Positions 7,529-14,627 of a stretch of DNA of 18,825 nucleotides are shown one piece after another. Below the pieces are notes generated by a model. That model saw only the letters and a program-made list of their open reading frames with translations. It did not search any database and was not told where the DNA came from. Each line of letters starts with the position of its first letter. Position 1 is the stretch's first letter. This stretch comes from CAVPGH01 sp046726955 (GTDB lineage Bacteria; Acidobacteriota; Vicinamibacteria; Fen-336). Position numbers and translations under genes: made by a program. The DNA is taken from NCBI GenBank assembly GCA_046726955.1, contig JBKPBQ010000303.1:1-18825 (forward strand). The letters run 5' to 3'.

Positions 7529-8031
7529 CGGTTCGGCTTCGGCGCTTTGAGCGCGTCCAGGATCCGCTCGATCCGGGCCCGCATGGCGTTGCGGGAGGCT
7601 TCGTAGCGCTCGGAGGCTGGCGGAATCCCGTCCCACGTCTCCACGACGGCTCCGCTCTGGCCCGCCCAGGCCGGCGCCTCGACACCGATCGTCACGAGGC
7701 GCGACGCGCGTTCCACGTCCGCGGGGCCGAGCGCCCGAGCCTCGAAGCCGGCCACGTCGATGCCGTCGCGCCGGAGGCGTTCCGCGATCGCCGCCGGCAC
7801 GGGGTTCTCCGGCTCGAGGCCGCGAGCCGTGGCACGCGCGGCGATCCCCCGCTCCGCGGCGAGCCGATTGAACCACTCGGCGGCGATCAGGCTCTTGACG
7901 TTGCCGTGCGTGCAGACGAACACGACGTCCGTGCGCTCCGACGCGCGGCTCGGCTTGCGTTCGTCCGCTCCGTCCGGCCCGGCGGCGGTGGAAAGCAGCG
8001 CGAGGGTACCGACGCTCGCCATGAGCTTCAT
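7525..8031 (-). CDS. Low-molecular-weight phosphatase / arsenate-reductase-like protein with C-x5-K loop
   Basis: A 168-residue protein with the LMW protein tyrosine phosphatase fold: VVFVCTHGNVKS (Cys40 to Ser47), the helix SLIAAEWFNRL, and a late TWDGIPP segment in the position of the acid Asp loop. The P-loop is C-x5-K-S where LMW-PTP and ArsC enzymes have C-x5-R-S. The lysine could still bind an oxyanion, but the substrate is not assignable. The N-terminus MKLMASVGTLALLSTAAG looks like a short signal peptide, which is odd for this family; translation could instead begin at the second ATG (8022). The start overlaps the M20 stop (ATGA) and the stop overlaps the chrA start, so it is embedded in the operon. 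A role in oxyanion handling beside ChrA is inference. Confidence 0.75.
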   Translation of the reverse strand: MKLMASVGTLALLSTAAGPDGADERKPSRASERTDVVFVCTHGNVKSLIAAEWFNRLAAERGIAARATARGLEPENPVPAAIAERLRRDGIDVAGFEARALGPADVERASRLVTIGVEAPAWAGQSGAVVETWDGIPPASERYEASRNAMRARIERILDALKAPKPNR

Positions 8032-9440
8032 CGCATGGCCTCCAGTTTCCCCAGCTCGTCGTACAGGTGGACGGCGGCGCGCATGCACTTGCGCCAATCT
8101 CCGAGGTGAAGGCTCTCGTTCTCGGAATGGGCGCCGCAGGACGGGTCCTCGACGCCCGTGAGCAGGCACGGCGCCCCCTTCAGGAAGCCCGAGAAGGGCT
8201 GGACGAAGCCGATGGAGCCGCCCGCCCCCATCATCACCGCCTCCCGCCCGAAGCCCGCGGCGAGGGCGCGCCGGGCCGCAGCGAAGGCCGGGCCCTCGGG
8301 ATCGGTCCACCACCAGGGCGTCGTCCTCACGATCCGGGCCTCGACGCGCGCTCCGTGCGGAGGCTTGCGCGTGAGCTTCCGGACGAGAAGCTCGCCCGCC
8401 TCGCGCGAGTCCATGTTCGGGACGGTGCGCATCGAGATCCTCGCCCGCGCCGAGTCCACGATCTGGTTCGAGGATCCCTGGACCGTCTGCGACTCGAACG
8501 CGATCACCGTGAGCGAGGGCCGAGTCCAGATCCGCTCGTACGCCGAGTAGCCTCTTTCGCCGGCGAGCCTGACGCCGGGAAGGAGGCCGGCCGCGCGGGC
8601 GAACCTCTTCTCGTCGAAGGGCAGCGCGCGCAGCCGCGACCGCTCGCGGCGTCCGGTCGTCGCCACGCGCCGGTAGAGGCCCGGAATGTTCAGCGATCCG
8701 TCGTCGGCCGTGAGGTCGGCGATTAGACGGGAGAGGACCTGCACCGGATCGGGAACGGCGCCGCCGCGCTGCCCGCTGTGCACGGGACGCTCGAGGCAGC
8801 GGACCTCCACGTCCACCTGACACATCCCGCGCAGCCTGTAGGTCAGCGCGGGAACGCCGGTATCGAAGTTCGACGTGTCGGAGAGCACGACCGCGTCCGC
8901 TGCCATCCGCTCCCGATAGCGCTCCAGGAACTTCTCCAGGTTTCCCGAGCCGATCTCCTCCTCGCCCTCGATCAGGAACTTCACGTTGCAGGGCAGCAGC
9001 CCCGACGTGCGCAGGTACGCCGCAAACGCGGCGACGTGGAGCAGGATCCCGCCCTTGTCGTCGGCGGTGCCGCGGCCGTACAAGCGTCCCTTGCGCACGA
9101 CCGGCTCGAAGGGCGGGGAGAGCCAGCGCTCCGGCCGCCCCGGCGGCACGACGTCGTGGTGGCCGTAGAGGACGATCGTGGGAGCTCCCGGGCGCCCGAG
9201 CCAGTCGCCGTAGACGTAGGGGTGGACGCCGGGGATCTCGAGCACCTCGACGTTCTCGACGCCTGTCTCGCGCAGGGTTCCCGCGAACGCCTCCGCGGAG
9301 CGCCGGACCTCCTGCGCAGGAAATCCGTCCGCGGAAACGCTCGGGATCCGGGCGAGGTCGACGAGGATCCGCTGGAACTCGTCGAAATGGCGGTCGAGCG
9401 CGGCGAGCGCCTGCGGCACGTCGGGTGTCGCGTTCGTCAT
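8028..9440 (-). CDS. M20-family metallopeptidase (dipeptidase/deacylase-like)
   Basis: A 470-residue di-zinc hydrolase of the M20/ArgE/CPG2 family. Metal ligands and catalytic residues are in place: GHHDVVP (His94, Asp96), GRGTADDKGG (bridging Asp127), EEEIGS (Glu161/Glu162), Asp188 in LSDTSN, and the last His438 in GAHSENE. The dimerisation lid domain lies between about 205 and 330 and includes PVHSGQRGG. Members of this subgroup cleave dipeptides or N-acyl amino acids, in the cytoplasm since no signal peptide is seen. The ATG at 9440 shares one base with the stop of the upstream gene (TGATG). The partner gene is an ornithine-cyclodeaminase-like enzyme, so an amino-acid salvage step is plausible. 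Confidence 0.9.
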   Translation of the reverse strand: MTNATPDVPQALAALDRHFDEFQRILVDLARIPSVSADGFPAQEVRRSAEAFAGTLRETGVENVEVLEIPGVHPYVYGDWLGRPGAPTIVLYGHHDVVPPGRPERWLSPPFEPVVRKGRLYGRGTADDKGGILLHVAAFAAYLRTSGLLPCNVKFLIEGEEEIGSGNLEKFLERYRERMAADAVVLSDTSNFDTGVPALTYRLRGMCQVDVEVRCLERPVHSGQRGGAVPDPVQVLSRLIADLTADDGSLNIPGLYRRVATTGRRERSRLRALPFDEKRFARAAGLLPGVRLAGERGYSAYERIWTRPSLTVIAFESQTVQGSSNQIVDSARARISMRTVPNMDSREAGELLVRKLTRKPPHGARVEARIVRTTPWWWTDPEGPAFAAARRALAAGFGREAVMMGAGGSIGFVQPFSGFLKGAPCLLTGVEDPSCGAHSENESLHLGDWRKCMRAAVHLYDELGKLEAMR

Positions 9441-10426
9441 CACTCCCCCAGCGCGACCCGCAGGCGGCCGGGCGTCCCCGCGGCTTTCTCGTAGACGAGG
9501 GCCGCCGCCGCCACGTCCTCGATCGCCGTGCCTGTCGAGTCGAAGACCGTGATCTCGTCCGGCGACTGGCGACCCGGCTGGCGGCCGGCGACGACGTCGG
9601 CGAGCTCCAGGACGTCTTCCTTCTTCAATGCGCCAGCCGCGAGCGCGTGGCGCAGGTCGCCCATCACCGCGCACTGCTCGACGACGTCGGCCACTACTCT
9701 CGCCGCGGCCATCAGCTCCGGGTGGAGCTCCTGCTTGTCCGGGCTGTCCGCGCCTACGGCAGCGACGAACGTGCCGGGCCGGACGTCCGACCGCGACAGC
9801 AGCGGCCGGCGCGAAGGGGTGCATGTGACGCAGACCGCGCTGCGAGAGACCGCGTCCGCGAGATCGCAGACCGCCGAGACGTCCAGCCCCATCTCCGCCG
9901 AGAGAGCGCGCGCGAAGGCCTGGGCGCGGCCCGCGTCGGCGTCGAAGGCAAAGGCGGCGCGCAGAGGCAGCACGCGAGCCAGGGCCTGGAGCTGGGCGCG
10001 TCCCTGGACGCCGCATCCGACGATCGCGACGCTCGTTGCGTCCTCGCGCGCCAGCCATCGCGCGGCGACCGCGGTTGCCGCCGCGGTGCGTCGGAGAGTG
10101 ACCTCCATCGAGTCCATGACGGCGAGCGGCCGTCCGTCCTCGGCATCCGAGAGCACGATCACGCCCTGGATCGCGGGAAGGCCGCGCCGCTCGGGGTTCC
10201 CCGGGAAGTTGCCGTTCACCTTGGTCGCGACGTAAAACCGGCCCCGGTCGAGGCCGGCGGCCTTCACATGGAACTTACCCTCCGGCGCCGGCACGGAGAG
10301 GACTCCCGGAGCGAGGCTCCGCCCCTCGGCGTGGAGACGGAAGGCGGCCTCCACGGCCTCGATGCACTCGTCGAAGCCGAGGAGCTCCCGAACGTCGCGG
10401 CGCGTGAGGACGAGCGTGTCTCCCAT
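9440..10426 (-). CDS. Ornithine cyclodeaminase / mu-crystallin family enzyme
   Basis: A 328-residue NAD(P)-dependent enzyme. The N-terminal substrate domain has KVNGNFPGNPERRGLPAIQG and the typical VTLRRTAAATAVAARWLA helix. The Rossmann domain starts at VAIVGCGVQGRAQLQAL, with the glycine motif GCGVQG at 137-142. Family members include ornithine cyclodeaminase, alanine dehydrogenase, ketimine reductase and tauropine/opine-type dehydrogenases; the exact substrate cannot be set from the sequence. It follows chrB after three bases and overlaps the M20 start by one base. Confidence 0.88.
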   Translation of the reverse strand: MGDTLVLTRRDVRELLGFDECIEAVEAAFRLHAEGRSLAPGVLSVPAPEGKFHVKAAGLDRGRFYVATKVNGNFPGNPERRGLPAIQGVIVLSDAEDGRPLAVMDSMEVTLRRTAAATAVAARWLAREDATSVAIVGCGVQGRAQLQALARVLPLRAAFAFDADAGRAQAFARALSAEMGLDVSAVCDLADAVSRSAVCVTCTPSRRPLLSRSDVRPGTFVAAVGADSPDKQELHPELMAAARVVADVVEQCAVMGDLRHALAAGALKKEDVLELADVVAGRQPGRQSPDEITVFDSTGTAIEDVAAAALVYEKAAGTPGRLRVALGE

Positions 10427-10429
10427 GGC

Positions 10430-11392
10430 CTATCCCTTCCTCTTGAAGTACTCGTAGAGGGCCTCGAGCACGTCCGCGCCGTCCCGCAGCCGCGCCTCGT
10501 CGTCGGCGTGGCGGATCGCGATGCCCGCGACGAGCCGCTCCAGCCCGGGCGCCTCCGGCCGGGAGAACTTGCCGTCCTTCAGGTCCACGTCGTGGACGAT
10601 CTCCGCGATCTCGCGGAGCGCCGGCTCCTCGAGCCCGAAGCGGCGGCGGAGCACCTCGAAGGTGCAGAGGTCGCCCTCGTGCGTGAACTCGGCCTCGAAC
10701 ATGTCGTAGCGGAGCTCGCCCGGCGCCGGCGCGTAGTTGCGCCCGGGCACGAACCTGAAGCGGGCGTCCGGGTCGATGAACCGGCGGATCAGCCACGCGC
10801 TGGCGATGCGGTCCACGTGCACGTCGCTCCGCGTGACCCAGGTCCGCCCCCGAACCGGGGACGCCGGGGGGCCGTTGGCGGCCTTCGCGGCCGGCGGCGG
10901 CCGCAGGCTGGACTCGACAGCAGCGAGCAAGCCCTCGACGGTCTCCCGGCCGTCGGCGCCGAAGAAGTCGATGGCGCGCAGCTCGTCCAGCCGCTTTCTC
11001 AGCCGCAGGAGCGTGGACGCCGCCTGCTCGCGGACGCTCTTGCCCTTGCGGGGCCGGGAAAGACGTTCCTGGAGCTTCCGCGCTTCGCGGGCAAGGACCG
11101 AGTAGTCGGCTTCTCTGGCGCTCCGGAAGAGCTCACTGACGGCGGCGTCGGTGAGTCCCTCGACGAATCGCGTCTGGCAGACCCAGGCCTCGCCCTTGCC
11201 GGCCACGATCTCCCGCCTCACCCACTGGAAGTCCTCGAGCGCCTCGTCGCTCGCGGGGAGCACGTAGACGGAGTTCTTGACGAGGAGGGCCCCCAGGCCC
11301 TGGAGCCGCCGGCCGATCTTCACCCGCAAGTAGCTGGGCGCCGGCGGGATCTGGTGGATGAGCAGGAGCCACGGGGCTCGTTCGTCTCCCAC
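10430..11392 (-). CDS. chrB: Chromate resistance protein / regulator ChrB
   Basis: A 320-residue two-domain ChrB. Residues 1 to about 165 are the N-terminal ChrB domain (LLLIHQIPPAPSYLRVKIGRR, LGALLVKNSVYVLP, then a charged helical stretch). After a Pro/Ala linker (165-180), residues 182-318 form the C-terminal domain (TWVTRSDVHVDRIASAWLI, RFIDPDA, YDMFEAEFTHEGDLCTFEVL, IVHDVDLKDGKF). ChrB proteins in proteobacterial chr operons are needed for chromate-dependent induction. The GTG start at 11392 has no Shine-Dalgarno sequence. Two dyads lie immediately upstream and could be its own operators. It is the first gene of a five-gene operon ending in chrA. Confidence 0.92.
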   Translation of the reverse strand: MGDERAPWLLLIHQIPPAPSYLRVKIGRRLQGLGALLVKNSVYVLPASDEALEDFQWVRREIVAGKGEAWVCQTRFVEGLTDAAVSELFRSAREADYSVLAREARKLQERLSRPRKGKSVREQAASTLLRLRKRLDELRAIDFFGADGRETVEGLLAAVESSLRPPPAAKAANGPPASPVRGRTWVTRSDVHVDRIASAWLIRRFIDPDARFRFVPGRNYAPAPGELRYDMFEAEFTHEGDLCTFEVLRRRFGLEEPALREIAEIVHDVDLKDGKFSRPEAPGLERLVAGIAIRHADDEARLRDGADVLEALYEYFKRKG

Positions 11393-11405
11393 GGCCGTAC
11401 GATAT

Positions 11406-11440
11406 CACAACTGTGGCTATGTAGTGATACAGTTGTATCA
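11406..11440. promoter_or_regulatory. Tandem operator-like dyads upstream of chrB
   Basis: This lies in an AT-rich island unlike its surroundings. The first dyad, CACA-AC-TGTG, is at 11406-11415. The second, TGATACA-GT-TGTATCA, is at 11425-11440, a perfect 7-base inverted repeat. Both contain the core ACAACTGT (second copy on the other strand). Their centres are 22 bp apart, two helical turns, so two dimers could bind the same face. They lie 13-48 bases before the chrB GTG, where a promoter would be. Autoregulation by ChrB is the natural guess but is inference. Confidence 0.6.
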
Positions 11441-11541
11441 AACCATGGCCAAGGACTCCAGGAGCGCCTCGAAACCCGCGCGACGCCGCCGACCCGAGCG
11501 ACCGCGCCGCGGCACGGCTGGCGGGCCGCTACCGGCGCGCG

Positions 11542-11550
11542 TGCTAGAAT
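11542..11550 (+). promoter_or_regulatory. Extended -10 promoter of the tRNA-Arg/tRNA-His pair
   Basis: TGCTAGAAT has the TGn extension and a good -10 hexamer (TAGAAT), 11 bases before the tRNA-Arg acceptor. No -35 is evident, as is common for extended -10 promoters. The rest of the 11441-11541 stretch shows no gene I can support. Confidence 0.55.
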
Positions 11551-11561
11551 CAGCCGTTACG

Positions 11562-11638
11562 GCGCCTGTAGCTCAGTTGGATAGAGCGGCAGCCTTCTAA
11601 GCTGCGGGTCAGGGGTTCGAGTCCCTTCAGGCGCGCCA
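11562..11638 (+). tRNA. tRNA-Arg (anticodon TCT)
   Basis: Acceptor GCGCCTG (11562-11568) pairs with CAGGCGC (11628-11634). The D arm is GCTCAGTTGGATAGAGC. The anticodon stem GCAGC/GCTGC closes the loop CTTCTAA with anticodon TCT. The T loop is GGTTCGAGTCC. The discriminator is G11635 and CCA is encoded at 11636-11638. It decodes the AGA/AGG arginine codons, which are rare in this GC-rich genome. Confidence 0.96.
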
Positions 11639-11650
11639 GACGAAACCGGC

Positions 11651-11729
11651 GGTGGATGTAGCTCAGCTTGGTTAGAGCGCCAGGTTGTGGCCCTGGAGGT
11701 CGCGGGTTCGAATCCCGTCATCCACCCCA
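11651..11729 (+). tRNA. tRNA-His (anticodon GTG)
   Basis: Acceptor GTGGATG (11652-11658) pairs with CATCCAC (11719-11725). The extra G-1 typical of tRNA-His is encoded at 11651 and faces discriminator C11726. The anticodon stem CCAGG/CCTGG closes the loop TTGTGGC with anticodon GTG. The T arm contains GGTTCGAATCC and CCA is encoded at 11727-11729. It starts 12 bases after tRNA-Arg, so both are probably cut from one transcript. Confidence 0.96.
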
Positions 11730-11757
11730 TACTCGGGCCCGATTCGGTCGCTCGACG

Positions 11758-12696
11758 TCACTCCCCGACCGTCACCCGTAGCTTGTCGTGCGCAAACGCC
11801 ACCGGTCCCGCGAACGTCGCGCGGATCGACGCGCGCACCGCATCCTCGCGCCTCTCCACGTCCGGCGCGAGATGGCTCAAGAGCAGGCTCTTGGCGCCGG
11901 CGGCGCGGGCCGCCTCTCCGAGCTTCTTCGGCGGCGTATGCAGCTCGTAGAGCTGCGGCGGCGAACCCGGCGGGTCCAGCACGGCGCAATTGAAGACGAG
12001 CAGATCCGCTCCCCGCGCCAGACGCACGAGATTCGCGAGAGCCGACGCATCCATGTCGCCGGAGAAGACCACCGCCCGGTCCTTGAAGGAGACTCGATAG
12101 GCCACCGCGGGACAGTCGCCGTGATGGGTCGCGATCTCTTCCACCACGAGGCCGTCCGCATCGACGATCCTGGCCGGCGCGGAGTCCAGACCGATCGCGA
12201 GATCCCGAACGTCGAAGCTCTCGCGGACGCCAAAGCTCTCCTGGTAGGCAAAGGCCCCCTCGCGCCCGACCAGCAGGTCGACGAATCGCGAGGTCTTCGG
12301 AAAGAGCCCGGCGCCATCCGGCCCGAAGATCCGGTACGAGATCGGCCCGTCGCTCGTCAACGCGCGTGCATTGAAGAAAGCGGCCAGGTCTTCGCTGTGG
12401 TCGATGTGCAGGTGCGTCAGCAGCACCGTGTCCACGTGCTCCAGATCCACCCCCAACTCGCCGATTCGCAGGAACGCTCCGGGGCCGGCATCCACCAGGA
12501 TCCGCGGTCTACCTTCGACGAGCACCAGGAAGCTCGAGCCGGCTCGCCCGAAGGCGCGTGGTCCGCCCGAGCCGAGCACGGCGACTTCGAGCGCCGACTT
12601 CGCGGGAGCACCCTGTAGACCGGTCGCGGATGCGAGAACGGCGACAGTCAGGAGGCCGCGAGCCGCCTTCTGCAGCTCGAGGAAGGCACGAGTCAT
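11758..12696 (-). CDS. Exported metallo-beta-lactamase-fold hydrolase
   Basis: A 312-residue protein from the ATG at 12696. A signal peptide (TRAFLELQKAARGLLTVAVL to about residue 30, ending in QGA-PA) points to export. The MBL fold begins VAVLGSGGP and carries the zinc motif HLHIDH (His95, His97, Asp99, His100), then THHGDCPAVAYRV, FSGDMD and a final LSHLAP histidine. The layout resembles the arylsulfatase/RNase Z-like branch rather than beta-lactamases. The frame is open to an ATG at 12744, but that start would overlap the preceding gene and bury the signal peptide behind 16 residues, so I prefer 12696. Neither start has a clear ribosome site. It follows the GH79 gene closely. Confidence 0.87.
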   Translation of the reverse strand: MTRAFLELQKAARGLLTVAVLASATGLQGAPAKSALEVAVLGSGGPRAFGRAGSSFLVLVEGRPRILVDAGPGAFLRIGELGVDLEHVDTVLLTHLHIDHSEDLAAFFNARALTSDGPISYRIFGPDGAGLFPKTSRFVDLLVGREGAFAYQESFGVRESFDVRDLAIGLDSAPARIVDADGLVVEEIATHHGDCPAVAYRVSFKDRAVVFSGDMDASALANLVRLARGADLLVFNCAVLDPPGSPPQLYELHTPPKKLGEAARAAGAKSLLLSHLAPDVERREDAVRASIRATFAGPVAFAHDKLRVTVGE

Positions 12697-12727
12697 CGCC
12701 GAGAGTGCCGTGTCGGGCCTCCTCGGC

Positions 12728-14326
12728 TCAGCGGCAGGCGACATTGCCCGCGTCCGGAAACGCCAGGAAGGTGATCGTCGCGGGGGCGAGCTTCACCTCG
12801 CCGGCGCCAACCGCCGTGCCTTTCGTACGCGGCAGGTCGCCCGTGACATCCCACGTGAGGACGCTGCCGTTCAATTCGACCTGCGCGCTCTCCAGGTCGT
12901 CCGACGCCAGCGTGTAGCGCTCCCCGCGCGCGGGGATCCGCAGCGCCGCTGACGCCGTCCGGTCCGTGGCCAGCGCCAGCACGGCCACGCCGCCGGGAAC
13001 GCCGCGCAGGCAGTGCGCATAGACGTGGAGGCCCGGTCGCGGGGCCACCTGCGGATCGAGCACGGTCGCGCCCATGAGCCGGCGCCAGAGCAGCGCGCCC
13101 CAGTAGTTGGGCCGCGGGGCGAACGTCTTCTCGTCGATCATCCCGTAGTCGCTCGCGGCGAGCGTGTTGTGCATGACGACTCGCACGCCCTGCCGCGCGA
13201 GGCGGCCGAGCTGGTCGAGATAGCGGAACGTGTCCAGGAACGACGCGCCCCACGGATTGCCGCCGCACGCGGCGTCCGCGGTCTCGGTGAGCCAGATCGG
13301 CTTGCCGGGCTCGAACTCGTCGCGCAGGCCGCGATAGAACGCGAGGGTCGCGTCGGTGCGCGCGAGCCACTCCTCGGACAGCGCCTCGGCCGGCGTCATC
13401 TGCGGCACTCCCGGGCCGCTGCACCGCTTCGAGACCGCCCCGTAGTGGTGATACGAGAAGGCGTCGACTCCCGGGCCCGCGGCCGCGAGCAAATCGCGCG
13501 ACTTCAGCCCTCGGGATGCGGCGAGCCCGGCTTCGGCCACCGAGCCCGGCCCCAGGATCATCATGTCCGGCGTCGCCTGCTTCGCAAACGACCGGAAGGT
13601 CTTGAAGTCGCGTCCGTAGGCGGCGGCGTCGTAGCCGGGCGGAGTTCCTCCGTACTCCGCGAGGTTGGGCTCGTTCATGAACTCCGCGGCTGCGATCGTG
13701 CCGCCCATCGAACGCGTCGCCTCCAGCAGCCGGCGCGCCTGCGTCGGCGTCCACGCGCCCGTCTGGTCGCGCGTTCCGACACTCGTGGCGAAGGACGTCA
13801 CGATCCTCGCGTCCACGGCACGCGCGAAGTGCAGGACTCCCTTCCACTGTACGCGCGTGAGAACGCCGCCGAAGCCGCTCGGCGGCGCGCTCGGCGGCGC
13901 TTCCGATTCCGGGAAGTAGGTCGAGTTCGCCCACGTCCCGCTGACGCGGACGAATGCGGGCCCCAAGGCCGCCGCGAGCTTCCGTATCCGTGCGTCGGCG
14001 AGGTCGATCGGGGGCCGGTATTGGAAGAGCGCCGGGTTCAGTCCCGTGGGTGTGCCCGGTGAGGGCGCCGGCGACGGCGCCGTCTTGTCCTTCTGCAGGA
14101 GCGCATCGATGTCCGCGTACGGCTTCCAGAACCTGCCGCCCGTGACCTCCACCATCTCGACGTTGTAGGACTGGAAGCGCTCGTCCACGCTGCCGGCGCG
14201 AGCGAACGTCGCGGGCTCGAACGACGGGACCGCAGCCGCCTCGGCGGGTGGTTGCGCGCCGGCGCGATAGACCGCGGCCGTGACGGCGAGAACGAGGAGG
14301 CCCGCCGCACGCCTGCTGTCGATCAT
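12728..14326 (-). CDS. GH79 (heparanase-like) glycoside hydrolase, exported
   Basis: A 532-residue protein with a signal peptide (MIDSRRAAGLLVLAVTAAV to about residue 24). It has a clan GH-A TIM barrel: YNVEMVEVTGGRFW at the first strand, FVRVSGTWANSTYF, the acid/base Glu219 in EFMNEPN, and the nucleophile Glu348 in WLTETADAACGG. The following region (VVMHNTLAASDYGMIDEKTF, then a NYWGALLWRRLMGATVL stretch) closely matches vertebrate heparanase. A beta-sandwich domain ends the protein (about 430-532). GH79 enzymes are beta-glucuronidases, including endo-acting heparanases, so an acidic polysaccharide or proteoglycan-like glycan is the likely substrate. The ATG follows GGAGGGAGAG, a good ribosome site. 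Confidence 0.9.
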   Translation of the reverse strand: MIDSRRAAGLLVLAVTAAVYRAGAQPPAEAAAVPSFEPATFARAGSVDERFQSYNVEMVEVTGGRFWKPYADIDALLQKDKTAPSPAPSPGTPTGLNPALFQYRPPIDLADARIRKLAAALGPAFVRVSGTWANSTYFPESEAPPSAPPSGFGGVLTRVQWKGVLHFARAVDARIVTSFATSVGTRDQTGAWTPTQARRLLEATRSMGGTIAAAEFMNEPNLAEYGGTPPGYDAAAYGRDFKTFRSFAKQATPDMMILGPGSVAEAGLAASRGLKSRDLLAAAGPGVDAFSYHHYGAVSKRCSGPGVPQMTPAEALSEEWLARTDATLAFYRGLRDEFEPGKPIWLTETADAACGGNPWGASFLDTFRYLDQLGRLARQGVRVVMHNTLAASDYGMIDEKTFAPRPNYWGALLWRRLMGATVLDPQVAPRPGLHVYAHCLRGVPGGVAVLALATDRTASAALRIPARGERYTLASDDLESAQVELNGSVLTWDVTGDLPRTKGTAVGAGEVKLAPATITFLAFPDAGNVACR

Positions 14327-14381
14327 CTCTCCCTCCGGTCGGCGAGGAGCCGCGCCCTCGGCGCGCTCCGACCCGAGTGCG

Positions 14382-14579
14382 TCAGCTCGACCACGTCGGC
14401 GGGTGCACCGGACCCGCGAGCGGCCCCGGCCACGCGGGCGGTGGCGACACGAGCTCGCGCCTGCGCCGCTCGGTGCGATCGGCGAGCAGGAGCTCGACCC
14501 ACTTGATGAGGACTGGCCCGCGCACGCCGGCCGCGAGCCCCCGTCGTATCTCGTCCGCCTGGTCGTCGGTCAGGAGCAT
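14382..14579 (-). CDS. Small unassigned protein
   Basis: A 65-residue frame beginning MLLTDDQADEIRRGLAAGV and ending in a Pro-rich tail (VSPPPAWPGPLAGPVHPPTWSS). An AAGGTG lies eight bases before the ATG. It occupies the space between the VWA gene and the GH79 gene on the same strand (48 and 55 bases on either side). The first half looks like an amphipathic helical pair. I do not recognise a family. In a genome this GC-rich a 65-codon frame can be chance, so this is a candidate only. Confidence 0.4.
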   Translation of the reverse strand: MLLTDDQADEIRRGLAAGVRGPVLIKWVELLLADRTERRRRELVSPPPAWPGPLAGPVHPPTWSS

Positions 14580-14627
14580 GGTGGCGCACCTTACCGCCGG
14601 CCAATGCCGCACGAGGTCCGCTCGACG

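Noticed and set aside
9425..11584. Plus-strand 719-codon frame over the cyclodeaminase and chrB genes
   Set aside because: It is antisense to two well-recognised genes, runs through the chrB operator, and ends inside tRNA-Arg.
11445..11600. Plus-strand frame starting MAKDSRS just after the chrB dyads
   Set aside because: It is basic low-complexity sequence running into the tRNA-Arg gene with no ribosome site; a divergent gene is not supported.
14347..14368. GC hairpin (CGCGCC-CTC-GGCGCG with a GAG/CTC extension) upstream of the GH79 gene
   Set aside because: It is stable on paper but has no T-run on either strand, and short GC inverted repeats are frequent by chance here; a regulatory role cannot be supported.
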